From the NCBI RefSeq assembly GCF_013426895.1, contig NZ_AP023174.1, forward strand, positions 992,001 to 1,056,000: 64,000 nt of DNA, in the 5' to 3' direction. Shown piece after piece: positions 27,702 through 36,897 of the stretch. The notes beneath the pieces are model-generated. The model was not told the DNA's origin and did not search any database. It saw only the letters and a program-made list of their open reading frames with translations. This DNA comes from Paraburkholderia largidicola (lineage in GTDB: Bacteria; Pseudomonadota; Gammaproteobacteria; Burkholderiales; Burkholderiaceae). The stretch's first letter is position 1. Every line of letters starts with the position of its first letter. Made by a program: the position numbers and the translations under genes.

Positions 27702-28315
27702 CGCGCCTCCAGCAATGGATAGCCTGCGGCGAGCAGCATGCGCGTGAGCGCAATCAGCGGCAGGCCGATCAGCGCCGTGGGATCGTCGGATTCGATCGCG
27801 TCGAGTAGCGCGATGCCGAGGCCTTCCGCTTTTGCGCTGCCCGCGCAGTCGTAAGGTGTTTCGGCGCGCAGATACGCGTCGAGCGAGGCGTCGGGCAGGT
27901 CGCGAAAGCGCACGCGCGTCACCACGTCGACGCATTGCGCGTCGCCCGAGGCGCTGTCGAGCAGGCACAGCGCGCTGTGGAAGAGCACTTCGCGGCCGCG
28001 CATGCCCTGCAATTGCGCGAGCGCCTTTTCGTGCGTGCCCGGCTTGCCGATCTGATGCCCGTCGTAGGTCGCGACCTGGTCCGAGCCGATCACGAGCGCT
28101 CGCACGCCAGCGGCGAGTCCCGCCGCGACGGCGCGCGCTTTCGCTTGCGCGAGGCGAAGCGCCGTCGCTTCCGGCGATTCACCCGCGAGCGGCGTCTCGT
28201 CGATGGCGGGCACGGCGACGTCGAACGGAATGCGCAACCGTTCGAGCAGTTCGCGCCGATACGGCGAACTCGACGCCAGAATCAGGCGGGGCGGGCGTTT
28301 GGAGGAATCCGGCAT
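27698..28315 (-). CDS. maf: Maf family nucleotide pyrophosphatase (YceF type)
   Basis: A 205-residue enzyme hydrolysing non-canonical nucleoside triphosphates (7-methyl-GTP in YceF). Conserved pieces are LILASSSPYRRELLERLRIPF, ALVIGSDQVATYDG (catalytic Asp), GKPGTHEKALAQL and CAGSAKAEGLGIAL. Divergent from yceD, as in many proteobacteria, where the yceF-yceD-rpmF order is conserved. Its stop overlaps the methyltransferase start. Confidence 0.93.
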   Translation of the reverse strand: MPDSSKRPPRLILASSSPYRRELLERLRIPFDVAVPAIDETPLAGESPEATALRLAQAKARAVAAGLAAGVRALVIGSDQVATYDGHQIGKPGTHEKALAQLQGMRGREVLFHSALCLLDSASGDAQCVDVVTRVRFRDLPDASLDAYLRAETPYDCAGSAKAEGLGIALLDAIESDDPTALIGLPLIALTRMLLAAGYPLLEAR

Positions 28316-28399
28316 GCTGGAGAAGAACCTTGATCTGTAGGTAAAACTGAAGGTGAAAAGGCGGGGCGCGAACGCGATCGCGCGGGTGGCCTTAAGTGT

Positions 28400-28428
28400 T
28401 TGACTCGAAAAGACAAAACGGATATGAT
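28400..28428 (+). promoter_or_regulatory. sigma-70 promoter for the yceD-rpmF-plsX-fab operon
   Basis: TTGACT (28400-28405) and TATGAT (28423-28428) are separated by exactly 17 bases, each one or two mismatches from consensus. Transcription would begin near 28435, leaving a leader of about 127 bases before yceD. Confidence 0.75.
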
Positions 28429-28561
28429 TTTGGGCTTTTCATCGGTATGCTTTGCCGAATGGCGCACCGGATGGCGTCCTGGTGACATCCAGACCGTCTA
28501 TCAGCGCCACCGACGCATAACGACTTACCCGGCTGAAATCCTTGCCGACGCAGGAGCGCAC

Positions 28562-29200
28562 ATGACTCAACATCCTGGCAAACCTGCTGGTCTCGTCGAC
28601 CCGCGTGCACTCGATCTGTTCGAGTTTGCCCGCAGTGGACGTCAGGCCGCGGGTACCGTGCGCGTCTCGCAACTGCCGCGCATGTTAAACGAAGTCCCGC
28701 AGGAAGCGCCAGACCGCGACACCGCGTTCACCTGGCAAGCCGAAGGGGCGACGCAGCCGGAATTGCAGGACGACGGCACCGAGGGTCCGCAGCCGTATCT
28801 GAGGCTTGCGATTCACGGCGCCGCATGGCTCGAATGTCAGCGTTGCCTGTCTCCGTACGAGCAGGCATTCAACGTCGATGCGACTTACCGGATCGTCAAT
28901 ACCGAAGAGGAAGCTGAAGAGTTTCCTCTGGACGAGGATGAAGTCGATGTGATCGTTGGGTCACGCCAGTTCGATCTTGTCGACTTGATCGAAGAGGAAT
29001 TGCTGCTTTCGTTGCCGCTCGTGCCGAAACACGATGCCTGCCCGGAAGTGCACGAGAGTCTCACCTCGGGCGCAAGCGGGGAGGAAGGCGAAGAGGCCGT
29101 GGAGGGTGAAGCTGAAGAGGGTGAAGAGCCCAAGCGGCCGAATCCTTTTGCGGCGCTCGAAGGCCTGAAATCGGGCGAATCCGGCGGCAAGAAGCACTGA
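28562..29200 (+). CDS. yceD: YceD / DUF177 family protein, linked to 23S rRNA and L32
   Basis: A 212-residue soluble protein. The core shows VSQLPRMLNEV, AAWLECQRCLSPYEQAF with the family Cys-x-x-Cys, and SRQFDLVDLIEEELLLSLPLVPKHD. The last 50 residues are acidic and Glu-rich, then Lys. YceD homologues affect 23S rRNA accumulation and sit just before rpmF. The ATG at 28562 follows the mapped promoter; a longer frame to 28400 begins inside the promoter. Confidence 0.92.
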   Translation: MTQHPGKPAGLVDPRALDLFEFARSGRQAAGTVRVSQLPRMLNEVPQEAPDRDTAFTWQAEGATQPELQDDGTEGPQPYLRLAIHGAAWLECQRCLSPYEQAFNVDATYRIVNTEEEAEEFPLDEDEVDVIVGSRQFDLVDLIEEELLLSLPLVPKHDACPEVHESLTSGASGEEGEEAVEGEAEEGEEPKRPNPFAALEGLKSGESGGKKH

Positions 29201-29313
29201 ACAGTTGCATGGGAGCGCGACAGGGCGCGCCGGGCACGATGGTTTAGCCACGTGGCCTATGGCGGTTGCCGTGCCGGGCTGTGTTAGAATTCGGAAAATT
29301 TTCAGGAGTTATC

Positions 29314-29493
29314 ATGGCAGTTCAACAAAACAAGAAGTCGCCGTCGAAGCGCGGCATGCACCGCTCGCACGATTTCCTCAACGCAGCGCCGCTGGCTGTT
29401 GAGCCGAGCACGGGTGAAGTGCATCTGCGTCACCACGTCAGCCCGAACGGCTACTATCGCGGCAAGAAAGTCGTCAAGACGAAGAACGACTAA
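29314..29493 (+). CDS. rpmF: 50S ribosomal protein L32
   Basis: A 59-residue basic protein: [20 protein letters not shown] at the N-terminus is the L32 signature and [16 protein letters not shown] closes it. An AGGAG site precedes the ATG at 29314. No zinc-binding cysteines are present, as in other C-minus L32 forms. It stands in the conserved yceD-rpmF-plsX order. Confidence 0.97.
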   Translation: MAVQQNKKSPSKRGMHRSHDFLNAAPLAVEPSTGEVHLRHHVSPNGYYRGKKVVKTKND

Positions 29494-29576
29494 TCGCCAG
29501 GCATCGCGCTCCTTTGGGTCTGACCCATTGGTATTTCGCGTGGCGATCGGCTCGCTTGACATTTTCCCGGTTCATC

Positions 29577-29606
29577 AAAAAGGCGGCATTCAACTGCCGC
29601 TTTTTT
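29577..29606 (+). terminator. terminator-like hairpin between rpmF and plsX
   Basis: AAAAAG-GCGGCA pairs with TGCCGC-TTTTTT around a 6-base loop, and the T-run continues. It lies 84 bases after rpmF and 24 bases before plsX. It could end part of the ribosomal-protein transcripts and let some read through into the lipid genes. Confidence 0.7.
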
Positions 29607-29629
29607 GTGCCTGAAATTCGTCGCATTCC

Positions 29630-30760
29630 ATGACTGTAAAGCTCACGATAGATTGCATGGGAGGCGACCACGGCCCGTCCGTGACCGTTCCCGCTGCCGT
29701 CAACTTCGTTCGCTCGCACCCCGATGCGCACCTGATGCTCGTCGGCATCGAAAGCGCGATTCGTGCTCAGCTGAAGAAGCTGAAGGCGTCCGACAATCCG
29801 GCACTCACGGTCGTCCCCGCGTCCGAGATCGTCGCTATGGACGATCCCGTCGAAGTCGCGCTTCGCAAGAAGAAAGACTCGTCGATGCGCGTGGCGCTCA
29901 ACCGCGTCAAGGACGACGAGGCGCAGGCCTGTGTCTCCGCCGGCAACACCGGCGCGCTGATGGCCGTTTCCCGCTATGTCCTTAAAACGCTCCCGGGCAT
30001 CGAACGTCCGGCGATCGCGTTTGCCCTGCCCAATCCCACCGGCTACACGACGATGCTCGACCTCGGCGCGAACGTCGATTGCGAGCCGCAGCATCTGCTG
30101 CAGTTCGCGGAGATGGGGCACGCGCTGGTTTCTGCTGTCGAAGGCAAGGAGCGTCCGAGCATCGGGCTCCTGAATATCGGCGAAGAGGTCATCAAGGGCA
30201 ACGAAACCATCAAACGTGCGGGCGAACTGCTGCGTAGCAGTACACTGAATTTTCGCGGCAACGTGGAAGGCAACGATATCTACAAAGGCACCGTCGACGT
30301 AATCGTCTGCGATGGCTTTGTCGGTAACGTTGCGCTGAAAACGTCAGAAGGGCTCGCGCAGATGCTGTCCGACATCATCAAGGAAGAATTCGGCCGTTCG
30401 TGGCTGACCAAGGTGATGGCGGTGCTGGCGCTGCCCGTGCTGCTGCGTTTCAAGAAACGCGTCGATCACCGGCAATACAACGGCGCGGCGCTGCTCGGCC
30501 TGCGCGGGCTGGTGATCAAGAGCCACGGCTCGGCCGACGCCTACGCGTTTGAGTGGGCCATCAAACGCGGGTATGATGCCGTCAAAAATGGCGTTCTTGA
30601 ACGCCTTGCCCGTGCGATGGAGGAGAACGCGGGTTCACTCGAACAGGCGAAGCACGAGGCCGGCGGCGCGGGTTCCGCGAGCCAGATGGCGAGCCCGATC
30701 GCGGGTCCGGTGTCCGGACAGCCGGCCGAGCCCTACAGCGCACAATCCTCGAAGACATAA
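29630..30760 (+). CDS. plsX: phosphate acyltransferase PlsX
   Basis: A 376-residue enzyme making acyl-phosphate from acyl-ACP at the start of phospholipid synthesis. Markers are [63 protein letters not shown] and [20 protein letters not shown]. The last 45 residues are an Ala/Gly/Ser-rich extension beyond E. coli PlsX. The stop codon shares its last A with the fabH ATG. Confidence 0.97.
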   Translation: MTVKLTIDCMGGDHGPSVTVPAAVNFVRSHPDAHLMLVGIESAIRAQLKKLKASDNPALTVVPASEIVAMDDPVEVALRKKKDSSMRVALNRVKDDEAQACVSAGNTGALMAVSRYVLKTLPGIERPAIAFALPNPTGYTTMLDLGANVDCEPQHLLQFAEMGHALVSAVEGKERPSIGLLNIGEEVIKGNETIKRAGELLRSSTLNFRGNVEGNDIYKGTVDVIVCDGFVGNVALKTSEGLAQMLSDIIKEEFGRSWLTKVMAVLALPVLLRFKKRVDHRQYNGAALLGLRGLVIKSHGSADAYAFEWAIKRGYDAVKNGVLERLARAMEENAGSLEQAKHEAGGAGSASQMASPIAGPVSGQPAEPYSAQSSKT

Positions 30761-31749
30761 TGGCTCAATCCACTACCTATTCCCGCGTGCTGGGCACGGG
30801 CAGCTATCTGCCGCCCAACCGCGTTTCCAATCAGGAACTGGCTGATCGTCTCGCGAAGCAAGGCGTCGAGACGAGCGACGAATGGATCGTGGCCCGCACG
30901 GGCATCCACGCGCGTCACTTCGCCGAACCTGATGTCACGACCAGCGACCTCGCGCTGTTCGCGTCGCAACGCGCGATCGAAGCGGCCGACGTCGATCCGC
31001 AAGCCATCGACCTCATCATCGTCGCCACCTCGACGCCGGACTTCGTGTTTCCGAGCACGGCGTGTCTGCTGCAGAACAAGCTGGGCATCAAAAACCATGG
31101 CGCGGCCTTCGACGTGCAGGCCGTATGCTCAGGTTTTGCCTATGCCGTTGCGACGGCTGACAGCTTCATCCGAAGCGGGCAACATCGTACTGCGCTGGTG
31201 GTCGGTGCTGAAACGTTCTCGCGCATCCTCGATTTCAACGACCGTACTACCTGCGTGCTGTTCGGCGACGGCGCGGGCGCGGTCGTGCTGCAGGCATCGG
31301 ACGAACCGGGCGTGCTGTCGAGCGCCCTGCACGCGGACGGCAGCCATTCGAACATCCTGTGTACGCCGGGCAATGTGAACGGCGGCATCGTGCAAGGCAG
31401 TGCGTTCCTGCACATGGACGGTCAGGCGGTCTTCAAGCTCGCCGTCAACGTGCTCGAGAAAGTCGCGGTCGAAGCGCTGCAGAAGGCTGATCTCAAGCCT
31501 GAGCAGGTGGACTGGCTGATTCCGCACCAGGCCAATATCCGCATCATGCAGAGCACGTGCCGCAAGCTCGGCCTGCCGCAGGAGCGGATGGTCGTCACCG
31601 TGCACGAGCACGGCAATACGTCGGCAGCGTCGATTCCGCTCGCGCTCGACGTCGCCGTTCGCGACGGACGCATCCAGCGCGGCCATAACGTGCTGATCGA
31701 AGGCGTCGGCGGCGGCTTTACATGGGGCGCGTCGGTCATCCGTTTCTGA
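30760..31749 (+). CDS. fabH: beta-ketoacyl-ACP synthase III
   Basis: A 329-residue condensing enzyme that starts fatty acid chains from acetyl-CoA and malonyl-ACP. The catalytic triad is Cys123 ([11 protein letters not shown]), His256 (IPHQANIRI) and Asn286 ([10 protein letters not shown]). [15 protein letters not shown] is the standard C-terminus. Translation is coupled to plsX by the TAATG junction. Confidence 0.98.
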   Translation: MAQSTTYSRVLGTGSYLPPNRVSNQELADRLAKQGVETSDEWIVARTGIHARHFAEPDVTTSDLALFASQRAIEAADVDPQAIDLIIVATSTPDFVFPSTACLLQNKLGIKNHGAAFDVQAVCSGFAYAVATADSFIRSGQHRTALVVGAETFSRILDFNDRTTCVLFGDGAGAVVLQASDEPGVLSSALHADGSHSNILCTPGNVNGGIVQGSAFLHMDGQAVFKLAVNVLEKVAVEALQKADLKPEQVDWLIPHQANIRIMQSTCRKLGLPQERMVVTVHEHGNTSAASIPLALDVAVRDGRIQRGHNVLIEGVGGGFTWGASVIRF

Positions 31750-31844
31750 AGACCGCGCGCGGCGGCGCCTGGAGCGCCGCTTCAAGTGGCAGCGCACGTC
31801 GCGTGCGCGTCACGCACATTTGAACTCATCGAATTGGGGACGAT

Positions 31845-32777
31845 ATGAAATTTGCGTTCGTTTTTCCGGGGCAGGGCTCGCAGTCGGTCGGCATGCTCAA
31901 CGCGTTCGCCGACAATGCGATCGTGCGCGAAACCCTCCAGGAAGCGTCCGACGCGCTCGACCAGGACCTCGGCAAGCTGATCGCCGAAGGGCCCGCTGAA
32001 GACCTGAATCTCACTACCAACACCCAACCCGTGATGCTGACGGCTGCTTACGCGATCTTTCGCGCATGGCAGGCAGCGGGCGGTCCTGCGCCTACAATCG
32101 TGGCCGGTCATAGCCTCGGTGAGTACACGGCGCTCGTCGCCGCTGGCGCGCTGAAGTTCCGCGACGCCGTGCCGCTCGTGCGTTTCCGCGCGCAGGCCAT
32201 GCAGAACGCGGTGCCTGTCGGTCAGGGCGGCATGGCCGCGATTCTTGGCCTCGACGACGATACTGTGCGCGAAGTGTGCAAGGAAGCATCGGTGGCGGGT
32301 ATCGTCGAAGCCGTCAACTTCAACGCACCCGCGCAGGTCGTGATCGCCGGTCACAAGGCGGCTGTCGAGAAAGCGTGCGAAGTCGCCAAGGCGAAGGGCG
32401 CCAAGCGCGCGCTGCCGCTGCCCGTGTCCGCGCCGTTCCACTCGTCGCTGCTCAAGCCGGCGTCGGATCAGCTGCGTGAGTACCTGGCGAGCGTCGACGT
32501 GCAGGTGCCGTCCATTCCCGTCGTGAACAACGTCGATGTGGCCATCGTCAACGAGCCGGCTGGCATCAAGGATGCGCTGGTGCGTCAGGCGGCTGGCGCT
32601 GTGCGCTGGGTCGAATGCGTGCAGTCGATCGGCAAGCAGGGCGTCACGCACGTGATCGAATGCGGTCCGGGCAAGGTGCTCGCGGGTTTGACCAGGCGTA
32701 TCGACGGCAATCTGGTCGGCGCGTCGATCGTCGATCCGGCTTCGCTCGATGAAGTGCTAAAAGTCGTGGCGGCCTGA
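31845..32777 (+). CDS. fabD: malonyl-CoA:ACP transacylase
   Basis: A 310-residue transferase moving malonyl groups from CoA to ACP. It begins KFAFVFPGQGSQSVGM. The nucleophile is Ser90 (AGHSLGEY), paired with His199 (SAPFHSSL). GQGGMAAILGL is the other typical motif. A GGGGA ribosome binding site precedes the ATG. Fourth lipid-related gene of the run. Confidence 0.98.
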   Translation: MKFAFVFPGQGSQSVGMLNAFADNAIVRETLQEASDALDQDLGKLIAEGPAEDLNLTTNTQPVMLTAAYAIFRAWQAAGGPAPTIVAGHSLGEYTALVAAGALKFRDAVPLVRFRAQAMQNAVPVGQGGMAAILGLDDDTVREVCKEASVAGIVEAVNFNAPAQVVIAGHKAAVEKACEVAKAKGAKRALPLPVSAPFHSSLLKPASDQLREYLASVDVQVPSIPVVNNVDVAIVNEPAGIKDALVRQAAGAVRWVECVQSIGKQGVTHVIECGPGKVLAGLTRRIDGNLVGASIVDPASLDEVLKVVAA

Positions 32778-32843
32778 ACGTCTGGTTGAAGTCAGCAAAG
32801 AATCAAACAGCTCTGCATGTGCAGGGCACTGTGGAAAGCAACA

Positions 32844-33593
32844 ATGGAAAAGACTCTCGATAAACAGATTGCGATCGTGACAGGCGCTTCGCGTGGCATC
32901 GGCCGCGCAATCGCGATCGAACTCGCGCGTCAGGGCGCGACGGTGATCGGCACGGCAACGAGCGAAAGCGGCGCGAACGCGATCACGGAAGCCTTCAAGG
33001 CCGAAGGTCTGAGCGGCCGTGGCGCGGTGCTCAACGTCAACGATGCGGCTGCGGCCGAGGCGCTGATCGACGGCACGGTGAAGGAATTCGGCGTGCTCAA
33101 CGTGCTGGTGAACAACGCGGGCATTACGCAAGACCAGCTGGCTATGCGCATGAAGGACGACGACTGGGATGCCGTCATCGACACGAACCTGAAGTCCGTG
33201 TTCCGTCTGTCGCGCGCCGTGCTGCGCCCGATGATGAAGGCGCGCGGCGGCCGCATCATCAATATCACGTCGGTGGTCGGCTCGGCGGGAAATCCCGGGC
33301 AGGCCAACTACGCTGCAGCGAAGGCGGGTGTGGCGGGCATGGCACGTGCGCTCGCTCGTGAAATCGGCAGCCGCGGTATCACGGTGAATTGTGTCGCGCC
33401 GGGTTTCATCGACACCGACATGACCAAAACGCTGCCCGAAGAACAGCAAACCGCGCTGAAGGCGCAGATTCCGCTCGGCCGTCTCGGCAGCCCGGAAGAT
33501 ATCGCACACGCCGTGACGTTCCTCGCATCGCCGCAGGCCGGTTATATCACCGGCACGACGTTGCACGTGAACGGCGGCATGTATATGTCGTAA
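32844..33593 (+). CDS. fabG: 3-oxoacyl-ACP reductase
   Basis: A 249-residue NADPH-dependent short-chain dehydrogenase. The cofactor motif is TGASRGIG (13-20), NNAG is at 90-93, and the catalytic residues are Ser143, Tyr156 and Lys160. The C-terminus TGTTLHVNGGMYM is typical of FabG. The ATG at 32844 gives the standard N-terminus; a frame 9 codons longer has no support. Confidence 0.98.
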   Translation: MEKTLDKQIAIVTGASRGIGRAIAIELARQGATVIGTATSESGANAITEAFKAEGLSGRGAVLNVNDAAAAEALIDGTVKEFGVLNVLVNNAGITQDQLAMRMKDDDWDAVIDTNLKSVFRLSRAVLRPMMKARGGRIINITSVVGSAGNPGQANYAAAKAGVAGMARALAREIGSRGITVNCVAPGFIDTDMTKTLPEEQQTALKAQIPLGRLGSPEDIAHAVTFLASPQAGYITGTTLHVNGGMYMS

Positions 33594-33742
33594 TCGAATT
33601 CGGTTACTATCCGCGCCTTGATGCCATTCGAAGTGCGGATTTAAACGGCTCTACAGCAACCTTGTGCGTCGCTTTTTTACAGATGCAAACCTGATAAAAT
33701 GCGCGCACCTGTATTTATGAACTTTTTTCCCTTGGAGGGGTA

Positions 33743-33982
33743 ATGGACAATATCGAACAGCGCGTCAAGAAGATCGTTGCAGAACAACTCGGTGTTGCCG
33801 AAGCGGAAATCAAGAACGAAGCATCGTTCGTGAACGACCTCGGCGCTGACTCGCTCGACACGGTCGAGCTGGTGATGGCTCTCGAAGACGAATTCGGCAT
33901 GGAAATTCCGGATGAAGAAGCCGAGAAGATCACGACGGTTCAGCAAGCGATCGACTACGCTCGCGCTAACGTCAAGGCCTAA
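33743..33982 (+). CDS. acpP: acyl carrier protein
   Basis: A 79-residue acidic protein carrying growing acyl chains. Ser37 in GADSLDTVE receives the phosphopantetheine arm from AcpS (encoded near 47.5 kb). The ribosome binding site GGAGGGG is strong, fitting one of the most abundant proteins. A leader of about 50 bases preceded by TGATAAAAT (33692-33700) suggests it also has its own promoter, although the -35 is poor. Confidence 0.98.
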
Positions 33983-34337
33983 GGCCATTCGCGCCTGCCT
34001 GGTTGCTTCGGCTGCTGCGATAAACGCGGCGTCCGTCGTACCGGCAGCCCTGTCGTGCCGCCCGTCGGCGCAACAAGGGCAGGCGTCAATGTCAATGCGC
34101 ATGCGCGCGAGCCTGACGGCGTCGTTCAAGGCGTACTGGCCGATGCAGCAAAGATCGGCTCTTTCGCCATTGCGCTTACTGGTGCATGTTCTGGCGTCAA
34201 CGCCAGTGCACTGGTCAGCGTATTCGTCAGCGCCCTGGTCGGCGCGATCGTCAGGTTAAACAGCCACAGGGCACACAGGGCACTTTCCTGTGCGCTGCTG
34301 TGGCTTTTGTTTTGTCATCTATGGAAAAGGGGTTACC
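33983..34337. other. intergenic region between acpP and fabF
   Basis: A 355-base gap without a credible gene. It ends in a large paired structure with a T-rich 3' flank (34262-34313) placed just before fabF. The middle (about 34080-34250) has repeated CAGTGC/TGGTCAGCG-like words but no clear motif. Confidence 0.5.
34262..34313 (+). terminator. terminator or attenuator before fabF
   Basis: The outer stem AGCCACAG/CTGTGGCT (34262-34269 with 34298-34305) encloses an inner stem CACAGG/CCTGTG. TTTTGTTTTG follows. Only 25 bases separate it from the fabF start, too little for a separate promoter, so fabF probably depends on read-through. Confidence 0.7.
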
Positions 34338-35576
34338 GTGAGCCGTCGTCGTGTTGTTGTTACAGGCCTGGGGCTTATTTCGCCTGTTGGCAATAATGTT
34401 GCCGACGGCTGGGCCAATCTGGTCGCCGGCAAGTCCGGCATCGCCAACGTCACGAAGTTCGACGCGTCGAACTTCTCCACGCGTTTCGCCGGCGAGGTGA
34501 AGGGCTTCAATATCGAGGACTACATCCCCGCCAAAGAAGCCCGTCACATGGATACGTTCATCCATTACGGCGTGGCTGCCGGCTTCCAGGCAATGCAGGA
34601 CAGCGGCCTCGAAATCACCGAAGCGAACGCGGAACGTGTCGGCGTGGTGGTCGGTTCGGGTATCGGCGGCCTGCCGATGATCGAAGTCACCCAAACGGAA
34701 CTGCTGAACCGCGGCCCGCGCCGCATTTCGCCGTTCTTCGTGCCTGCGTCGATCATCAACATGATCTCCGGCCATCTGTCGATCAAATTCGGCCTCAAGG
34801 GCCCGAACCTGTCGATGGTGACGGCTTGCACGACGGGTCTGCACTGCATCGGCGAGGCTTCGCGCCTGATCGAATACGGCGACGCCGACGTGATGATCGC
34901 TGGCGGCGCGGAATCGACCGTGTCGCCGCTGGGCATCGGCGGCTTTGCGGCGGCGCGCGCGCTGTCGCAGCGTAACGATGATCCGGCGACGGCCAGCCGT
35001 CCGTGGGACAAGGACCGCGACGGTTTCGTGCTCGGCGAGGGCGCGGGCGTGATGGTGCTCGAAGAGTACGAACATGCCAAGGCGCGCGGCGCGAAGATCT
35101 ACGCGGAAGTCAGCGGCTACGGCATGAGCGGCGACGCGTATCACATGACGGCCCCGCTTGAAGACGGCGACGGCGCACGCCGCTGCATGCTTGCGGCGAT
35201 GAAGAACGCGGGCGTGAACCCCGAATCGGTGAACTACCTGAACGCGCACGGCACGTCGACGCCGCTGGGTGACCTTGCTGAAACCACGGGCATCAAGCGC
35301 GCATTTGGCGATCACTCGAAGAAGATCGTCGTGAACTCGACGAAGTCGATGACGGGTCACCTGCTGGGTGGCGCGGGCGGTCTGGAGTCGGTGTTCACGG
35401 TGCTGGCCGTGCATCATCAGGTATCGCCGCCGACCATCAACATCTTCAACCAGGATCCGGAATGCGATCTCGACTACTGCGCCAACACCGCGCGGGAGAT
35501 GAAGATCGATGTCGCGCTGAAGAACTCGTTCGGGTTCGGCGGCACGAACGGCACGCTGGTTTTCAAGCGCGCCTAA
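34338..35576 (+). CDS. fabF: beta-ketoacyl-ACP synthase II
   Basis: A 412-residue elongating condensing enzyme. It begins [17 protein letters not shown]. The nucleophile is Cys164 ([14 protein letters not shown]); the two catalytic histidines lie in [11 protein letters not shown] and [11 protein letters not shown]. The start is GTG at 34338 after GGAAAAGGGG, confirmed by the conserved N-terminus. Confidence 0.98.
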   Translation: MSRRRVVVTGLGLISPVGNNVADGWANLVAGKSGIANVTKFDASNFSTRFAGEVKGFNIEDYIPAKEARHMDTFIHYGVAAGFQAMQDSGLEITEANAERVGVVVGSGIGGLPMIEVTQTELLNRGPRRISPFFVPASIINMISGHLSIKFGLKGPNLSMVTACTTGLHCIGEASRLIEYGDADVMIAGGAESTVSPLGIGGFAAARALSQRNDDPATASRPWDKDRDGFVLGEGAGVMVLEEYEHAKARGAKIYAEVSGYGMSGDAYHMTAPLEDGDGARRCMLAAMKNAGVNPESVNYLNAHGTSTPLGDLAETTGIKRAFGDHSKKIVVNSTKSMTGHLLGGAGGLESVFTVLAVHHQVSPPTINIFNQDPECDLDYCANTAREMKIDVALKNSFGFGGTNGTLVFKRA

Positions 35577-35580
35577 GCAT

Positions 35581-36066
35581 TTGACGGCGACAGCATCGCT
35601 GCCGGCTACGCCGGCGCCTGCTTCCTTTACCGCACTGAACGGCGGACCCTCGCGGCGCATCGCGCTGCGGCGGTCCGCCGCGTTGTATCTGGCGACGGCA
35701 CTTTTCATCGCTTTTGCTGTCGCCGCCGTGGGCATGACGGTCGGGCCCCGCTTCGGCGTGGGCCACGCGGTCGTGGCTGCGGCCGCCGTGTTCGCGATTC
35801 TCGCGGCGGCTGCGGCCCGTCACGCGCGCAATCAGCCGGTCGCCCTTAAAATCGGGCCGGAAGGACTGTCCGTCTGGAATCGGGCGGGAATATTACGCGC
35901 TCAGGGCAGTATCGTTGGATGCAGCCAGTGGAGCGACAGCCTGCTGATGCTGTGGCTGGAAGAAGACGGCGGGAAGTTGCATCGCCTCCTGATCTTCGCC
36001 GACATGGCCGGACGCGACGCTTTTCGTGAGCTCGCCGTGCTCGCAAGACACGGCGCGCACGTCTGA
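35581..36066 (+). CDS. two-helix membrane protein resembling YgfX/CptA
   Basis: A 161-residue protein with two adjacent transmembrane helices (about 33-52 and 61-78) and a soluble C-terminal domain. Its layout and the segment LLMLWLEEDGGKLHRLLIFADMAGRDAFRELAVL recall E. coli YgfX (LRLRSDGGKRQHLWLAADSM...), a membrane protein named as toxin CptA. The match is by eye, so I give no symbol. The start is a TTG four bases after the fabF stop; no ribosome binding site is seen, so translation is presumably coupled. It lies between fabF and rpoE. Confidence 0.65.
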   Translation: MTATASLPATPAPASFTALNGGPSRRIALRRSAALYLATALFIAFAVAAVGMTVGPRFGVGHAVVAAAAVFAILAAAAARHARNQPVALKIGPEGLSVWNRAGILRAQGSIVGCSQWSDSLLMLWLEEDGGKLHRLLIFADMAGRDAFRELAVLARHGAHV

Positions 36067-36095
36067 GCGGGCCTTGCGGCGCGGCTAGGCGCCTT

Positions 36096-36131
36096 GACTG
36101 TAAAGACTGTAACGGCTGTTACGGGCGTAAC
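36096..36131 (+). repeat. four tandem 9-bp direct repeats upstream of rpoE
   Basis: Four consecutive 9-base units (GACTGTAAA, GACTGTAAC, GGCTGTTAC, GGGCGTAAC) run without spacers. They end 67 bases before the rpoE GTG. A TACAAT at 36153-36158 could be the -10, and the last unit covers the -35 position. This has the look of a multi-site activator or repressor binding array. Confidence 0.6.
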
Positions 36132-36198
36132 GTGCCGCGTTGAAGGGGACGCTACAATGGTGCCCCGCTACACGCGCAAAAGTTAACGGATTTATCAG

Positions 36199-36798
36199 GT
36201 GAGCGAAAAAGAAATAGATCAGGTGCTGGTTGAACGCGTCCAGAATGGTGACAAGGCCGCGTTCGAGCTTCTGGTCGCCAAGTACCACCGCAAGATCATC
36301 CGCCTGATCTCGCGCCTCGTGCGGGATCCCGCCGAGGTCGAGGATGTGGCCCAGGATGCCTTCATCAAGGCATACCGGGCGCTGCCCCAATTCCGCGGCG
36401 AGTCCGCGTTCTATACGTGGTTGTACCGGATTGCCGTCAACACGGCCAAGAATTACCTTGCGACCCAGGGCCGGCGAGCGCCCACTTCGACGGAAGCGGA
36501 TGCAGAAGAAGCTGAAACTTTCTCGGATGCGGACCAACTAAGGGATATCAACACGCCCGAGTCGATGTTGATGAGCAAACAGATCGCTGAGACGGTCAAT
36601 GCTGCGATGGCGGTTTTACCGGAAGAGCTGCGCACCGCCATAACTCTTCGTGAAATTGAAGGTCTGAGCTACGAGGAAATCGCTGAAATGATGGGTTGCC
36701 CGATCGGCACCGTCAGATCAAGAATTTTCCGCGCTCGCGAGGCCATTGCGGCAAAATTGCGTCCGCTGCTTGACACACCCGAAGGCAAGCGCTGGTAG
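36199..36798 (+). CDS. rpoE: RNA polymerase sigma factor RpoE (AlgU)
   Basis: A 199-residue ECF sigma factor for envelope stress. Region 2 reads AAFELLVAKYHRKIIRLISRLVRDPAEVEDVAQDAFIKAYRALPQF with FYTWLYRIAVNTAKNYL. Region 4 is VLPEELRTAITLREIEGLSYEEIAEMMGCPIGTVRSRIFRAREAI. It starts with GTG at 36199. It is followed by rseA, rseB and degP, the standard anti-sigma, sensor and protease set. In relatives RseA holds it at the membrane until misfolded outer-membrane proteins trigger proteolysis. Confidence 0.97.
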   Translation: MSEKEIDQVLVERVQNGDKAAFELLVAKYHRKIIRLISRLVRDPAEVEDVAQDAFIKAYRALPQFRGESAFYTWLYRIAVNTAKNYLATQGRRAPTSTEADAEEAETFSDADQLRDINTPESMLMSKQIAETVNAAMAVLPEELRTAITLREIEGLSYEEIAEMMGCPIGTVRSRIFRAREAIAAKLRPLLDTPEGKRW

Positions 36799-36897
36799 CA
36801 GCTGTTCGACACAGCAGCCAGCCGGTCTCGCGGACGGCGGCGCAGTCTCTGGGTTAAGTGGTGTCACTACGGGGTGTCTGTAAAGATGGGGAGCATC

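Noticed and set aside
33912..34259. Possible small gene between acpP and fabF
   Set aside because: The frame begins inside acpP in another phase and gives Ala/Ser/Arg-rich sequence without a ribosome binding site; the region is better explained as a leader with a terminator-like structure.
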